Of a DNA stretch of 64,000 nt, positions 47,355-58,025 are shown in pieces. Position numbers and translations under genes: made by a program. Source of the stretch: Caballeronia sp. LZ062. Its GTDB lineage: Bacteria > Pseudomonadota > Gammaproteobacteria > Burkholderiales > Burkholderiaceae. The stretch lies in assembly GCF_031450785.1 (NCBI RefSeq), contig NZ_JARTWB010000002.1:2170001-2234000 (forward strand). The letters are read 5' to 3'. The notes beneath the pieces were generated by a model. The model saw nothing but the letters and a program-made list of their open reading frames with translations, was not told the DNA's origin and ran no database searches. Within the stretch, counting starts at the first letter, position 1; each line of letters begins with the position of its first letter.

Positions 47355-48347
47355 TCAATTCACCTGCTGGATGCCGGCCAGCAGCCAACCTTCGTTGCCG
47401 GACTTCTGCTTCGACAGATTCCAGATTTCGACGAAGGGCTCGGCCGCCACCCCTTCGGATTCGCGAATCAGCCCGTGGAAGCGGACGCTCGCAAGATACT
47501 CGGACGCGCGATCTTCCACGCCGAGCACGTCGGCGTTCAACTGAACCACGTCCGTGCGATTCGGCGCGCCGCCGCGTGCGTCGATGTCCAGCTTCACCTC
47601 AGCGAACATTTCGGGCGTGGTGAATTCGCGGATGTCGTTGACGTTGCCGCGGTCCCACGCGTCCTGCAGGCGCACGAAGTACACCTTCGCGTTACGCACG
47701 AACGCTTCGGTGTCGAAACCCGCCGGAACGTTCGCGGGCGCCGCCTGCGTCGCGGGCGAATCGATATAGTCCGCGCCGAAGCCCGCGGGCTGCGACGCGC
47801 GCGGCGGTTCCTGATTCAGACCGCTGCGCGCCGATGCGCCGTAAGGCGACGCGCCCGCGCCCGCATAGGCCGGCGTGGCACCGCCGTGACGCTTGCGCAT
47901 GAAGAAGCGGAACAGCATGACGGCCGCGAGCACGATCAGCGCGATCATGATCATGTTGGCCATGGCGCCGGCGAACGCGCCGCCGAGCCCGAAGTGCGAC
48001 AGCAGCGCCGCGATGCCGAGACCGGCGGCCAAGCCGGCGATCGGCCCGAGCCAGCGATTGCGCGCTGGCTGCGCGGCGGCGGGCGGCGCGGCGGGCGCGG
48101 GCTGCGCGCGCTGCGGCTGCATGGACTGGCTCGGCTGCATGGACTGCGACGGCGGCGTCGCCTGATGCTGCTGCGTGGCCGTGGCCGACTGGCGGCCCAT
48201 GCTGCGGCCACCGCCCATGCGACGCGCCTCGGCGTCGTCAGCGAAGATCGCGCCGGCCGTGATAACGCCAGCCAGCGCCAAGATTCCGGCCTTTCTGAAC
48301 AGCGTGCTCAGAAATCCCCGGGGATGGGGTGTGCGCGAATCGGACAT
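47355..48347 (-). CDS. Tim44-domain membrane protein
   Basis: The 330-residue product has an N-terminal hydrophobic segment (residues 17-38), a Gln/Pro/Ala-rich linker, a second hydrophobic region (about 95-145) ending in a basic RFFMRKRHGG, and a C-terminal Tim44-like domain (FDTEAFVRNAKVYFVRLQDAWDRGNV then FVEIWNLSK). Bacterial Tim44-domain proteins are poorly characterised. It lies between ubiE and ubiJ on the same strand, as in many betaproteobacteria, so a role linked to membrane quinone synthesis is possible but unproven. Confidence 0.85.
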   Translation of the reverse strand: MSDSRTPHPRGFLSTLFRKAGILALAGVITAGAIFADDAEARRMGGGRSMGRQSATATQQHQATPPSQSMQPSQSMQPQRAQPAPAAPPAAAQPARNRWLGPIAGLAAGLGIAALLSHFGLGGAFAGAMANMIMIALIVLAAVMLFRFFMRKRHGGATPAYAGAGASPYGASARSGLNQEPPRASQPAGFGADYIDSPATQAAPANVPAGFDTEAFVRNAKVYFVRLQDAWDRGNVNDIREFTTPEMFAEVKLDIDARGGAPNRTDVVQLNADVLGVEDRASEYLASVRFHGLIRESEGVAAEPFVEIWNLSKQKSGNEGWLLAGIQQVN

Positions 48348-48372
48348 ATCGAATCCTTTAGAGAGTGGAACA

Positions 48373-49104
48373 TCAAAATTTTGTCCCGACGTGTAACGCT
48401 ACCACGCCACCTGACAAATTGTAATATTCGACTCGATCCAGTCCTGCTTGTTCCATCATCGTCTTCAACGTTTCCTGGTCCGGGTGCATGCGGATGGATT
48501 CGGCCAGATAGCGATAGCTGTCCGCGTCTTTTGCGACCTTGTCGCCGAGCCAGGGCAGAATCTTGAAGCTGTAAATGTCGTACGGCTTCTTAAGCGGTTC
48601 CCACACTTTCGAGAATTCCAGCACGAGCAAACGGCCGCCCGGCTTGAGCACGCGGTACATTTCGGCCAGCGCGCGCTCCTTGTGCGTCATGTTGCGCAGA
48701 CCGAAGGCCACCGTCACCACATCGAAGTAGTTGTCCGGAAACGGAATCTTCTCCGCGTCGCACAGGAGCGTCGGGGTGATGACGCCCTTGTCCAGCAAGC
48801 GGTCGCGGCCCACGCGCAGCATCGATTCGTTGATGTCCGTGTGCCAGACCTCGCCTGTCGCGCCGGCCTGCTTGGCGAACGCCATCGCCAGATCGCCGGT
48901 GCCGCCCGCGATGTCCAGCACCTTGTAGCCCGAGCGCACCTTCGCCTGCCCGATCGTGAAATGCTTCCAGATGCGATGCAGCCCGCCGGACATCAGGTCG
49001 TTCATCAGGTCGTAATTGCTCGCGACGGAGTGGAACACGCCCGCCACCTTGCTCGCCTTTTCCTGCTCGTCGACCGTTTCGTATCCGAAGTGGGTCTTGC
49101 TCAT
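48373..49104 (-). CDS. ubiE: Ubiquinone/menaquinone C-methyltransferase
   Basis: UbiE performs the C-methylation step of ubiquinone synthesis with SAM. The 243-residue product shows [21 protein letters not shown], the family signature around [40 protein letters not shown], and the terminal [14 protein letters not shown]. It starts at the ATG at 49104 in the middle of a same-strand run HIT, DUF971, ubiE, Tim44-domain gene. Confidence 0.96.
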   Translation of the reverse strand: MSKTHFGYETVDEQEKASKVAGVFHSVASNYDLMNDLMSGGLHRIWKHFTIGQAKVRSGYKVLDIAGGTGDLAMAFAKQAGATGEVWHTDINESMLRVGRDRLLDKGVITPTLLCDAEKIPFPDNYFDVVTVAFGLRNMTHKERALAEMYRVLKPGGRLLVLEFSKVWEPLKKPYDIYSFKILPWLGDKVAKDADSYRYLAESIRMHPDQETLKTMMEQAGLDRVEYYNLSGGVVALHVGTKF

Positions 49105-49186
49105 TGCGCTCGTTCCTCGCATGTTGTTCGTATCTGCCTGCGCAATCGTCGCGCCGGCCTGCGGCTTTATGCCGCGCATCGTTCAT

Positions 49187-49597
49187 TCAGTGACAGTGGC
49201 CGCCCGCCGGCTTCGTGGGCATCGGCGCATCGCGGTCGATGCCGGCGGCTTGCAGCTTGGTCAGATAGTCGCGCCAGCGGTCGTCCTGTTTCGTCGCGAG
49301 ATCGTAAAGGATGTCCCACGAGTAGATGCCGGTATTGTGCCCGTCCGAAAAATTCAACTGCAGCGCGTAATGTCCGACCGGCTCGACGCCCGTAATGGCG
49401 ACCTCACGCTTGCCGGTCTGCAGCGTTTCCTGCCCCGGCCCGTGGCCCTGTACTTCGGCGGACGGCGAATAGACGCGCAGCAGTTCGAACGGCACGCGAT
49501 ACGACTCCTTTTCGCCGTATTGCAGTTCCAGCACGCGGGATTTTGAATGCAGAACGACGCCGGTGGGAATCGGCGTCGTCGATGTCAGTCCGCTCAT
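49187..49597 (-). CDS. DUF971 (gamma-butyrobetaine hydroxylase N-terminal-like) protein
   Basis: The 136-residue product is a stand-alone version of the zinc-binding domain found at the N-terminus of gamma-butyrobetaine hydroxylases. It shows LHSKSRVLELQYGEKESYRVPFELLRVYSPSAEVQG and YALQLNFSDGHNTGIYSWDILYDL. The C-terminus ends in GGHCH. Its function alone is unknown, though it is often next to ubiE, as here. ATG at 49597. Confidence 0.88.
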   Translation of the reverse strand: MSGLTSTTPIPTGVVLHSKSRVLELQYGEKESYRVPFELLRVYSPSAEVQGHGPGQETLQTGKREVAITGVEPVGHYALQLNFSDGHNTGIYSWDILYDLATKQDDRWRDYLTKLQAAGIDRDAPMPTKPAGGHCH

Positions 49598-49617
49598 GGT
49601 GAGCCTTATCTTGAAAG

Positions 49618-50052
49618 TTAGTGTTGGCCGAACGCCTGATTCAGCTCGCGGCGAATGGCTTCGCTCAGGAGCGTCGCCTGCGCGCGGCGCTTGGCGAGCT
49701 GCGCCTCGGACACCGTGCGCTGGCGCGGCGCCCAGACGGGCAACGGAAAACGGGAATCGTTGGAAAAACGTGGAATGACGTGCCAATGAAGATGCGGCAC
49801 CTGATTGCCGAGGCTCGCCAAATTGATCTTCTCGGGGACGAGCACGCGACGAATGGCGCGTTCGACGCCGTTGACGGCGGTCATCACGCGCAAGCGGTCG
49901 GCATCGGCCAGGTCGGACATTTCGGCAACATGCGCGCCCCAGATGACGCGGCAAAAGCCGGGCCAATCCGGCTCGTCGGCGAGGACGACGCGCAACGCGT
50001 CGTCCGCCCAGAGCACTTCGCCGCCGTCTTCACGGCAAAACACACAGTCCAT
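49618..50052 (-). CDS. HIT family nucleotide hydrolase/transferase
   Basis: The 144-residue product has the histidine triad HLHWHVIPRF (His87, His89, His91) and an N-terminal CVFC pair. HIT proteins act on dinucleoside polyphosphates, AMP-linked or similar compounds; the substrate here is unknown. The C-terminal tail is helical. It precedes DUF971 by 20 bases and starts 37 bases after the large oxidoreductase. Confidence 0.9.
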   Translation of the reverse strand: MDCVFCREDGGEVLWADDALRVVLADEPDWPGFCRVIWGAHVAEMSDLADADRLRVMTAVNGVERAIRRVLVPEKINLASLGNQVPHLHWHVIPRFSNDSRFPLPVWAPRQRTVSEAQLAKRRAQATLLSEAIRRELNQAFGQH

Positions 50053-50089
50053 CTCAAACCTCTAGCGAATCAAAACCTCGATTTCGCTA

Positions 50090-53000
50090 TTACACCAGCA
50101 CGCGCTCGATACCGCCATTGTTCGCGCGCTCGACGTACTGTTCCATCCAGTTTTCGCCGAGCACCTTGCGCGCCATTTCCACGACGATGTAGTCCGCCTC
50201 GACGTTGGCGTCCTCGTTATAGCGCGAGAGCCCTTGCAGGCACGACGGGCAGCTCGTGAGAATCTTCACGTCCGTGCCTTCGGTCTGCGCGCCGTCGCCC
50301 GCCGAGAGCACGGAGCCAGGCGCTGCGCCCGCGGTGCCTGCCGACGCGTTCATCGGATTGATCGCGTTCGAGCCGGCAACGGACGTGAGCGGAATGCCGC
50401 GCAGATTGGCCGCGCCCTTGCGCACTTCCTCTTCCTTGCGGAAGCGCACCTGCGTCGCGATGTCCGGGCGCGTGACCGCGAACGTGCCCGACTCGCCGCA
50501 GCAGCGATCGTTCTTCTGAATCTTGTAGCCGTCGTTCTGCGAGCCCATCAGATCGTTGACGAGCTTCACCGGATCGACCGTCTTGATCGGCGAGTGGCAA
50601 GGATCGTGATACATGTAGCGCGTGCCCTTCACGCCCTCCAGCCGGATGTTTTTCTCCAGCAGGAACTCGTGAATGTCGATGATCCGGCAGCCGGGGAAGA
50701 TTTTCTCGAATTCATAGCCCGCCAGCTGGTCGTAGCACGTTCCGCACGACACCACGACGGTCTTGATATCGAGATAGTTCAGCGTGTTCGCCACGCGATG
50801 AAACAGCACGCGGTTGTCCGTGACGATCTTCTCCGCCTTGTCGAACTGGCCCGCGCCGCGCTGCGGGTAGCCGCAGCACAGATAGCCCGGCGGCAGCACG
50901 GTCTGCACGCCCGCTTCCCACAGCATCGCCTGCGTCGCGAGGCCGACCTGCGAGAACAGCCGCTCCGAGCCGCAGCCGGGGAAGTAGAACACGGCTTCCG
51001 AATCCACGGTCGTCGTCTTCGGATTGCGGATGATCGGGACAATCTTGTTGTCCTCGATATCGAGCAGTGCGCGCGCCGTCTTCTTCGGCAGATTGCCCGG
51101 CATCTTCTTGTTGACGAAGTGGATCACCTGCTGCACGACGGGCGGCTTGCCGGTCGTCGAAGGCGGATGCGCGGTCTGCTTCTTGACGATCTTCTTGAGC
51201 ACGTCGGTGCCCAGGCGCTGCGCCTTGTAGCCGACGCCCATCATCGCGGTGCGCGCGACGTTGATGGTCTGCGGATTCGTCGCGTTGAGGAAGAACATGC
51301 CCGCCGCGTTGCCCGCGTTGAACTTCTTCTTGCCCATCTTGCGCAAGAGGTTGCGCATGTTCATCGACACGTCGCCGAAGTCGATCTTCACCGGGCACGG
51401 CGTCGCGCATTTGTGGCAGACGGTGCAGTGATCGGCGACGTCGTTGAACTCGTCCCAATGCTTGATGGACACGCCGCGGCGCGTCTGCTCTTCGTACAGA
51501 AACGCTTCGACCAAGAGCGACGTCGCGAGAATCTTGTTGCGCGGGCTGTAGAGCAGGTTCGCGCGCGGCACGTGCGTCGCGCAGACCGGCTTGCACTTGC
51601 CGCAGCGCAGGCAGTCCTTGATGGAATCGGAGATCGCGCCGATATCCGACTGCTGCATGATGAGCGATTCATAGCCCATCAGCCCGAACGACGGCGTGTA
51701 CGCGTTGCGCAAGTCCGCGCCTTCCAGCAGCTTGCCTGCGTTGAAGCGCCCTTGCGGGTCCACGCGCTTCTTGTACGCGCGGAAATCGCCGATTTCCTCG
51801 TCCGTCAGGAATTCGAGCTTCGTAATGCCGATGCCGTGCTCGCCGGAAATCACGCCATCAAGCGAACGCGCGAGCTTCATAATGCGCGCGACCGCGTGAT
51901 GCGCGTCCTGCAGCATCTCGTAGTTGTCGGAATTGACCGGAATGTTCGTGTGGACGTTGCCGTCGCCGGCGTGCATGTGCAGCGCCACGAACACGCGGCC
52001 CCGCAGCACTTGCTTGTGGATGGCCTGCGCTTCGTCGAGGATCGGCTTGAATTCGCCGCCGTTGAAAATCTGGCGCAACTCCGCGCGAATTTCCTGCTTC
52101 CACGAAATGCGCAGCGTGCGATCCTGCGCGAGATGGAACACCGTGGCGTCCGGCTGCACGTCCACGCGATCCGCGAACTTCTCCGCGAACGCCTCGTAGC
52201 CGAGCGTCACCAGATAGTGCTGCGCCTCGCGCAGCGGCAAGTCCAGCTTCTCGCCGACGAACGTCCAGCGTTCGCGCACGCGCTTGAGCAGATCGAGCGC
52301 TTGTTGCACGCGGTCTTCGAGCAGTTCGGCGCTCGGGATTTCGTTTGCGTCGTCGCTCTTGCCGAGCGGCAGCTTGCCGTTGCGGAAGAACGCTTCGAGC
52401 GCATCGAGCAATTGCAGCTTGTTCTTGATCGACAGCTCGATGTTGATGCGCTCGATGCCGTCCGTGTATTCGCCCATGCGGTTGAGCGGAATCACGACGT
52501 CTTCGTTGATCTTGAACGCGTTCGTGTGCTTGGCGATCGCGGCCGTGCGCGAGCGGTCGAGCCAGAACCGCTTGCGCGCTTCCGCGTTCACCGCGACGAA
52601 GCCTTCGCCGCTCTTGCCGTTCGCCATGCGGACGACTTCGGACGTGGCCTGCGCGACGGCATCGGCGTCATTGCCGACGATATCGCCGATCAGCACCATC
52701 TTCGGAAACGCGTTGCGCTTGCTCTTGGTCGCATAGCCGACCGCGCGCAGATAACGCTCGTCGAGGTGCTCGAGGCCCGCGAGAATCGCGCCGCCCTGCT
52801 TCGACGTTTCGAAGAGGTAATCCTTGATCTCGACGATGCTCGGAATCGCGTCGCGCGCCTGCCCGAAAAATTCGAGGCAGACGGTGCGCGTATGCGCCGG
52901 CATCTTGTGCAGAATCCAGCGCGCGGACGTGATCAGGCCGTCGCAGCCTTCCTTCTGCACGCCCGGCAGTCCGGACAGGAACTTGTCGGTCACGTCCTTG

Positions 53001-54184
53001 CCGAGCCCTTCCTTGCGGAACGTGCGGCCGGCAATGTCGAGGTTTTCGCTGCGGATCAGCTTTTCGCCGGGCGCGCGATTGCCGTCGAACCAGTCGAGCC
53101 GGAAGCGCGCCACTTCGACGTCGTGAATCTTCCCGCAGTTGTGATCCAGACGCGTGACTTCGAGCCAGTTGCCTTCCGGATCGACCATGCGCCACCAGGC
53201 GAGGTTGTCCAGAGCCGTCCCCCACAGCACCGCTTTCTTGCCGCCCGCGTTCATGGCGACATTGCCGCCGACGCACGACGCATCGAGCGAAGTCGGATCG
53301 ACCGCGAACACGAAGCCCGCCTGCTCGGCCGCTTCCGTGACGCGGCGCGTGACGACGCCCGCGCCGGAGAAAATCGTCGCGACCTTGTGATCGACGCCCG
53401 GCAAGTCGGTCATCTCGACCGGCCCGAGCTGCTCCAGCTTCTCCGTGTTGATGACCGCCGAAAACGGCGTGAGCGGAATTGCGCCGCCGGTATAACCGGT
53501 GCCGCCCCCGCGCGGAATCACGGTGAGGCCCAGTTCGAAACACGCCTTGATGAGACCGGCGATTTCTGCTTCGGTATCCGGCGTCAGCACGACAAACGGA
53601 TACTCGACGCGCCAGTCGGTCGCGTCCGTGACGTGCGAAACGCGCGCGAGACCGTCGAAGCGAATGTTGTCCTTCTGCGTTTGCTTGCCGAGCACGCGTG
53701 ACGCGCGGCGGCGCAGATCGGCCATGCGGCCGAATTCGGAGGCGAAGTCGTCCACGGCGCGGCGGGCGGCAGCGATGAGCAGTTGCACGCGATCAGCGCG
53801 CTCGCGGCTGCCCGCTTCTTCGCTGTGCTCGGACAAGTCCGCGCTGCGACGCTTTTCGATTTCCGTCAGGCGATGGTTCAGCGCCTCGACCAGCATCCCG
53901 CGACGCTTCGGGTTGTCGAGCAGATCGTCTTGCAGATACGGATTGCGGCGCACGGCCCAGATGTCGCCCAGCACTTCGTACAGCATGCGCGCGGAGCGGC
54001 CGGTGCGGCGCTCGCCGCGAAGTCCGTCGAGCGCGGCCCAGGCTTCGTCGCCCAAGAGCCGCATGACGATTTCGCGGTCCGAAAACGACGTGTAGTTATA
54101 GGGAATTTCGCGGAGACGCGGCTCGATATCGAGCGCCAAGGCGGCATGGGCGCCGTTCGGATCGAAGGCTTGAGGTGCGTTCAT
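50090..54184 (-). CDS. Large FAD-linked oxidoreductase with Fe-S and CCG domains (D-2-hydroxyacid dehydrogenase-like)
   Basis: The 1364-residue product combines, in order: an N-terminal DUF3683 domain, an FAD-binding type 4 domain ([17 protein letters not shown]), the FAD-oxidase C domain ([25 protein letters not shown]), two 4Fe-4S clusters (Cys858/861/864/868 and Cys920/923/926/930), and two CCG domains ([14 protein letters not shown] and [10 protein letters not shown], with SCPSCLQGL near the end). It resembles FAD-GlpC fusions that oxidise D-lactate or D-2-hydroxyglutarate; the substrate is not decided. It is divergent from ilvA with a 526-base gap. Confidence 0.88.
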   Translation of the reverse strand: MNAPQAFDPNGAHAALALDIEPRLREIPYNYTSFSDREIVMRLLGDEAWAALDGLRGERRTGRSARMLYEVLGDIWAVRRNPYLQDDLLDNPKRRGMLVEALNHRLTEIEKRRSADLSEHSEEAGSRERADRVQLLIAAARRAVDDFASEFGRMADLRRRASRVLGKQTQKDNIRFDGLARVSHVTDATDWRVEYPFVVLTPDTEAEIAGLIKACFELGLTVIPRGGGTGYTGGAIPLTPFSAVINTEKLEQLGPVEMTDLPGVDHKVATIFSGAGVVTRRVTEAAEQAGFVFAVDPTSLDASCVGGNVAMNAGGKKAVLWGTALDNLAWWRMVDPEGNWLEVTRLDHNCGKIHDVEVARFRLDWFDGNRAPGEKLIRSENLDIAGRTFRKEGLGKDVTDKFLSGLPGVQKEGCDGLITSARWILHKMPAHTRTVCLEFFGQARDAIPSIVEIKDYLFETSKQGGAILAGLEHLDERYLRAVGYATKSKRNAFPKMVLIGDIVGNDADAVAQATSEVVRMANGKSGEGFVAVNAEARKRFWLDRSRTAAIAKHTNAFKINEDVVIPLNRMGEYTDGIERINIELSIKNKLQLLDALEAFFRNGKLPLGKSDDANEIPSAELLEDRVQQALDLLKRVRERWTFVGEKLDLPLREAQHYLVTLGYEAFAEKFADRVDVQPDATVFHLAQDRTLRISWKQEIRAELRQIFNGGEFKPILDEAQAIHKQVLRGRVFVALHMHAGDGNVHTNIPVNSDNYEMLQDAHHAVARIMKLARSLDGVISGEHGIGITKLEFLTDEEIGDFRAYKKRVDPQGRFNAGKLLEGADLRNAYTPSFGLMGYESLIMQQSDIGAISDSIKDCLRCGKCKPVCATHVPRANLLYSPRNKILATSLLVEAFLYEEQTRRGVSIKHWDEFNDVADHCTVCHKCATPCPVKIDFGDVSMNMRNLLRKMGKKKFNAGNAAGMFFLNATNPQTINVARTAMMGVGYKAQRLGTDVLKKIVKKQTAHPPSTTGKPPVVQQVIHFVNKKMPGNLPKKTARALLDIEDNKIVPIIRNPKTTTVDSEAVFYFPGCGSERLFSQVGLATQAMLWEAGVQTVLPPGYLCCGYPQRGAGQFDKAEKIVTDNRVLFHRVANTLNYLDIKTVVVSCGTCYDQLAGYEFEKIFPGCRIIDIHEFLLEKNIRLEGVKGTRYMYHDPCHSPIKTVDPVKLVNDLMGSQNDGYKIQKNDRCCGESGTFAVTRPDIATQVRFRKEEEVRKGAANLRGIPLTSVAGSNAINPMNASAGTAGAAPGSVLSAGDGAQTEGTDVKILTSCPSCLQGLSRYNEDANVEADYIVVEMARKVLGENWMEQYVERANNGGIERVLV

Positions 54185-54710
54185 GTTCGACGGTTCGGTA
54201 GTTCGGCGCGCCGGCTTCGGAAAGCGAGAGACGCCGACGGTGCGCGTGGGGGCGCAGATTTTCGAATGAGACTTTTGTTTGCGAAGGCGGGCGATTCGCC
54301 CGAGAGCGCCGGCTTGCGCGGATGCCGCGAGCCTCACGGCGCAGCCTTCGATGTGCCCGAGATCAGCGCCACGATCGCGCATGACGCGCATGACGCTCGG
54401 CCGCAGCGTGATGCGCGCGGGGAACATGCGCCAGAAATTCGATCCGAAGCTGCAAGTGCATCTGCCGGTCCTGATTGCTGATTTGCAAAAAGAAATTCTA
54501 ACCCATCGCGAAAATCGCCGTTGGCGGCTGCTAGCACGACGAAGGGCCTTTTGCGCGACCATTTTCGCCGCGGTTTGGCGTTTTTGCGCGCTTTTAGGCG
54601 TCCGGCCGGTCGGTCAAAGCTGCGCAGAGCCGGAAACCAAGACCTTTGCGGCTATCATTGATGTTTTCGCACTGAAAAAGCGCAGCCGGTCTGCGTGACG
54701 AGTCCTCCGC
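54185..54710. other. 526-base gap between the large oxidoreductase and ilvA
   Basis: This gap must hold both divergent promoters. Near ilvA a possible -10 (TATCAT, about 54653) is weak. On the plus strand an open frame from ATG 54390 to 54698 has strong G/C third positions in its first half (about 25 codons) and then fades into A/T-rich sequence. It has no ribosome site, so I treat it as unproven. I saw no strong hairpin with a T-run and no repeat. Confidence 0.4.
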
Positions 54711-56234
54711 ATGAGCCATCCCGACTACCTCAAGAAAGTGCTGACGGCGCGCGTCTACGACGTCGCACGCGAAACCGAACTGGAACCCGCGCGCAATCTG
54801 TCCGCGCGCCTGCATAACGCCGTCTATCTGAAGCGCGAAGACAACCAGCCGGTCTTCTCGTTCAAGATTCGCGGCGCGTACAACAAGATGGCGAACCTGC
54901 CGGCGGATGTGCTCGCGCGCGGCGTCATCACGGCATCGGCGGGCAATCACGCGCAGGGCGTGGCGCTCTCGGCGGCGCGGCTCGGCTGCCGCGCGGTGAT
55001 CGCGGTGCCGACCACCACGCCGCAGGTCAAGATCGACGCCATCCGCACGCACGGCGGGCCGACGGTCGAGATCGTGCTGGCGGGCGAATCGTACAGCGAC
55101 GCCTACGCGCGCGCCGTCGAGCTTCAGGAAGAGCGCGGCCTCACCTTCGTGCATCCGTTCGACGACCCGGACGTCATCGCCGGGCAAGGCACCGTCGCGA
55201 TGGAGATTCTGCGTCAGCATCAGGCCCCGATTCACGCGATCTTCGTGCCGATCGGCGGCGGCGGACTCGCGGCGGGCGTCGCGGCGTATGTGAAAGCGGT
55301 GCGGCCGGAGATCAAGGTGATCGGCGTGCAGACCGAGGATTCTTGCGCCATGGCGCGCTCCATCACGGCGGGCGAGCGCGTGACGCTGGGCGAAGTCGGC
55401 TTGTTTTCGGACGGCACGGCGGTGAAGCTCGTCGGCGAGGAAACGTTCCGGCTGTGCCGCGAACTGCTCGACGAAGTGCTCACCGTAGATACCGACGCGC
55501 TTTGCGCCGCCATCAAGGACGTCTTTCAGGACACGCGCAGCGTGCTAGAACCGGCGGGTTCGCTCGCCGTCGCGGGCGCGAAGCTGTATGCGGAACGCGA
55601 GGGCATTGAAGGCAAGACGCTCGTCGCCGTGACTTCTGGCGCCAACATGAACTTCGACCGCATGCGCTTTGTCGCCGAGCGCGCCGAAGTGGGCGAAGCG
55701 CGCGAGGCGGTGTTCGCGGTGACGATTCCCGAAGAGCGCGGCAGCTTCCGGCGCTTTTGCGAACTCGTCGGCACGCGCAGCGTGACCGAGTTCAATTACC
55801 GTATTGCGGATGCGCGCGCCGCGCACATCTTCGTTGGCGTGCAGATCAAGTCGCGCAAGGAAACGGCGCAGATGATGTCGTCGTTCATCGAGCATGGCTT
55901 CGCCACCGTCGATCTGTCGCACGACGAGCTTTCGAAGCAGCACATTCGCTATATGGTGGGCGGCCATTCGCCGCTCGCGCAGGACGAACGGCTTTTGCGC
56001 TTCGAATTCCCGGAGCGGCCGGGCGCGCTGATGAAGTTCTTGTCATCGATGGCGCCGAACTGGAACATCAGCCTCTTCCACTATCGCAATCAGGGCGCGG
56101 ACTACAGCTCGATTCTCGTCGGCATTCAGGTGCCGCAGTCGGATAACGCCGAGTTCGAGCGTTTTCTCGCGACGCTCGGCTATCCGTGGTGGGACGAGCA
56201 GGCGAATCCGGTCTACAAGCTGTTCCTCGCGTAA
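54711..56234 (+). CDS. ilvA: Threonine ammonia-lyase, biosynthetic
   Basis: IlvA deaminates threonine to 2-oxobutanoate, the first committed step to isoleucine. The 507-residue product has the PLP lysine at Lys52 in FSFKIRGAYNKM, the phosphate-binding loop SAGNHAQG, the glycine-rich PIGGGGLAAG, and two C-terminal ACT-like regulatory domains (about 330-420 and 424-500) that mediate isoleucine feedback in E. coli. The 5'-nucleotidase gene starts 13 bases after its stop. No leader peptide or attenuator was recognised upstream. Confidence 0.95.
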   Translation: MSHPDYLKKVLTARVYDVARETELEPARNLSARLHNAVYLKREDNQPVFSFKIRGAYNKMANLPADVLARGVITASAGNHAQGVALSAARLGCRAVIAVPTTTPQVKIDAIRTHGGPTVEIVLAGESYSDAYARAVELQEERGLTFVHPFDDPDVIAGQGTVAMEILRQHQAPIHAIFVPIGGGGLAAGVAAYVKAVRPEIKVIGVQTEDSCAMARSITAGERVTLGEVGLFSDGTAVKLVGEETFRLCRELLDEVLTVDTDALCAAIKDVFQDTRSVLEPAGSLAVAGAKLYAEREGIEGKTLVAVTSGANMNFDRMRFVAERAEVGEAREAVFAVTIPEERGSFRRFCELVGTRSVTEFNYRIADARAAHIFVGVQIKSRKETAQMMSSFIEHGFATVDLSHDELSKQHIRYMVGGHSPLAQDERLLRFEFPERPGALMKFLSSMAPNWNISLFHYRNQGADYSSILVGIQVPQSDNAEFERFLATLGYPWWDEQANPVYKLFLA

Positions 56235-56247
56235 GGGCGAGACGCCG

Positions 56248-57159
56248 ATGGCCTTCACGCTCGAAGACAAGCTCGTCGTCGCGATTTCGTCGCGCGCGCT
56301 TTTCGATTTTGAAGAAGAAAACCGCGTCTATGAGACGGGCGACCTCGCCCGTTACGAGGCGCTGCAGCGCTCGCGGCTCGATACGCCCGCGAAGCCGGGC
56401 GTCGCGTTCGGGCTGATTCGCAAGCTGCTGGCGCTGAACGCGCACGAGCAGCGCGTCGAAGTGGTGATTTTGTCGCGCAGCGATCCGATCAGCGGGCTGC
56501 GCGCGTTTCATTCATGCCGCGAGCACGGACTCGCGATCGAACGCGGCGTGTTCACGCGCGGCCGGTCGCCCTTCGCGTACTTGAAACCGCTGCGCGCGTC
56601 GCTATTTCTGTCGGCGAATCCGGACGACGTGCGCGCCGCGCTCGCCGCGGGCTTCCCCGCCGCGCGCGTGCTGCCGGAAACGCCGCGCGCCGCGAGCCGC
56701 TATGCTGATGAGATCCGCATCGCGTTCGACGGCGACGCCGTTCTGTTCTCCGACGAAGCCGAACGCGTTTTTCAGAGCGAAGGGTTAGGCGCGTTCGTCG
56801 GGCACGAGACGGAAAAGAAGGATTCGCCGCTTCCCGGCGGCCCGCTCAAGCCGCTGCTGGCGGCGTTGAACAAGCTGCAACGCATCGCCGACGACAACGA
56901 AAGCCAGTCGCCGATGCGCATTCGCACCGCGCTCGTCACCGCGCGCTCCGCTCCCGCGCACGAACGCGCGGTCCGGACGCTGATGGCGTGGAACATCGAA
57001 ATCGACGAAGCGATGTTTCTAGGCGGCCTCGACAAGGGCGAATTCCTGCGCGAATTCGAACCCGATTTTTTCTTCGACGACCAAATCCGCCACTGTGAAT
57101 CTGCCCGCGTCGTGACCGCGACGGGGCACGTTCTCAGCGGCATAGCGAACGCATCATGA
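56248..57159 (+). CDS. 5'-nucleotidase family protein (cytosolic, Pfam PF06189 type)
   Basis: The 303-residue product has the start of the family, [24 protein letters not shown], the block [16 protein letters not shown], and the C-terminal [22 protein letters not shown]. The acidic residues in these blocks are likely metal ligands. It would hydrolyse nucleoside monophosphates in the cytosol, with specificity unknown. Its stop overlaps the start of queF (ATGA at 57156-57159), so it is translationally coupled to a queuosine gene and sits in an ilvA-nucleotidase-queF row. Confidence 0.88.
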   Translation: MAFTLEDKLVVAISSRALFDFEEENRVYETGDLARYEALQRSRLDTPAKPGVAFGLIRKLLALNAHEQRVEVVILSRSDPISGLRAFHSCREHGLAIERGVFTRGRSPFAYLKPLRASLFLSANPDDVRAALAAGFPAARVLPETPRAASRYADEIRIAFDGDAVLFSDEAERVFQSEGLGAFVGHETEKKDSPLPGGPLKPLLAALNKLQRIADDNESQSPMRIRTALVTARSAPAHERAVRTLMAWNIEIDEAMFLGGLDKGEFLREFEPDFFFDDQIRHCESARVVTATGHVLSGIANAS

Positions 57160-57980
57160 CACCCGAACAATCTCCGCTCGGCAAAGCCGTCAACTACACC
57201 GAACAGTACAATCCCGCGCTGCTTTTTCCGATCGACCGCAAGCGCGCGCGCGACGAAATCGGCGTGCCGGCGCGCCTGCCGTTCTTCGGCACCGACATCT
57301 GGAACGGCTACGAGCTGTCGTGGCTCAACCGGCGCGGCAAGCCGCAGATCGCAGTCGCGACGTTCTTCGTGCCGGCGGAATCGCCCAACATCGTGGAATC
57401 GAAGTCGTTCAAGCTGTATCTCGGATCGTTCGCGCAGACGCAGTTCGATTCCATCGACGACGTGCGCGCCGCCATCAAGCGCGATGTTTCGGCGACGTGC
57501 GGCGCGACGGTATCGGTGCAACTCATCGCGCCCGCCGACTTCGGCAAGCTCACGATGGAAGAATTCGACGGCTTGTCGCTGGACCGGCTGGACCTCGATT
57601 GCGAGATTTATACGCCGGACCCGTCGCTGCTGTCGGCATCGCATGACGAGGCGCCCGTCGACGAGACGCTGTTTTCGAATCTGCTGAAGTCGAATTGTCC
57701 GGTCACGGGACAGCCGGACTGGGGCAGTGTGCAGATCCGTTACTACGGCGGGCAGATCGATCACGCGGGATTGCTGCGGTATATCGTGTCGTTTCGCGAA
57801 CATACCGGCTTTCATGAGCAATGCGTCGAGCGCATGTTCATGGACATCATGCGCGAATGCAAGCCGGAAAGGCTGGCGATTTATGCGCGGTATACGCGGC
57901 GTGGCGGGCTGGATATCAATCCGTTTCGGACGAACTTCAATTTGCCGATGCCGGATAATGCCCGGTTGGCGAGGCAGTAA
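57156..57980 (+). CDS. queF: NADPH-dependent 7-cyano-7-deazaguanine reductase, long QueF
   Basis: QueF reduces preQ0 to preQ1, the last free-base step of queuosine synthesis. The 274-residue product is the long, two-fold (YqcD-type) form. It keeps the NADPH-site motif ESKSFKLYL, the nucleophile Cys181 in [14 protein letters not shown], Asp188, and the substrate His220-Glu221 in TGFHEQC. No other queuosine gene is in the window. After its stop a GC-rich hairpin (57991-58018) without a T-run precedes the convergent ridA-like gene. Confidence 0.96.
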   Translation: MTPEQSPLGKAVNYTEQYNPALLFPIDRKRARDEIGVPARLPFFGTDIWNGYELSWLNRRGKPQIAVATFFVPAESPNIVESKSFKLYLGSFAQTQFDSIDDVRAAIKRDVSATCGATVSVQLIAPADFGKLTMEEFDGLSLDRLDLDCEIYTPDPSLLSASHDEAPVDETLFSNLLKSNCPVTGQPDWGSVQIRYYGGQIDHAGLLRYIVSFREHTGFHEQCVERMFMDIMRECKPERLAIYARYTRRGGLDINPFRTNFNLPMPDNARLARQ

Positions 57981-58025
57981 TTCACGCAGCGGCGGCGCGC
58001 GACGAGCGCGGCGCCGCCCTCGTCG

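Noticed and set aside
50234..53701. An 1155-codon plus-strand frame opposite the large oxidoreductase.
   Set aside because: Its composition is dominated by Arg, Ala, Val and His and shows no domain. The minus-strand protein has clear FAD and Fe-S motifs.
57991..58018. GC-rich hairpin between queF and the ridA-like gene as a terminator.
   Set aside because: There is no T-run on either strand and the loop is long, so it does not meet the criteria for an intrinsic terminator.
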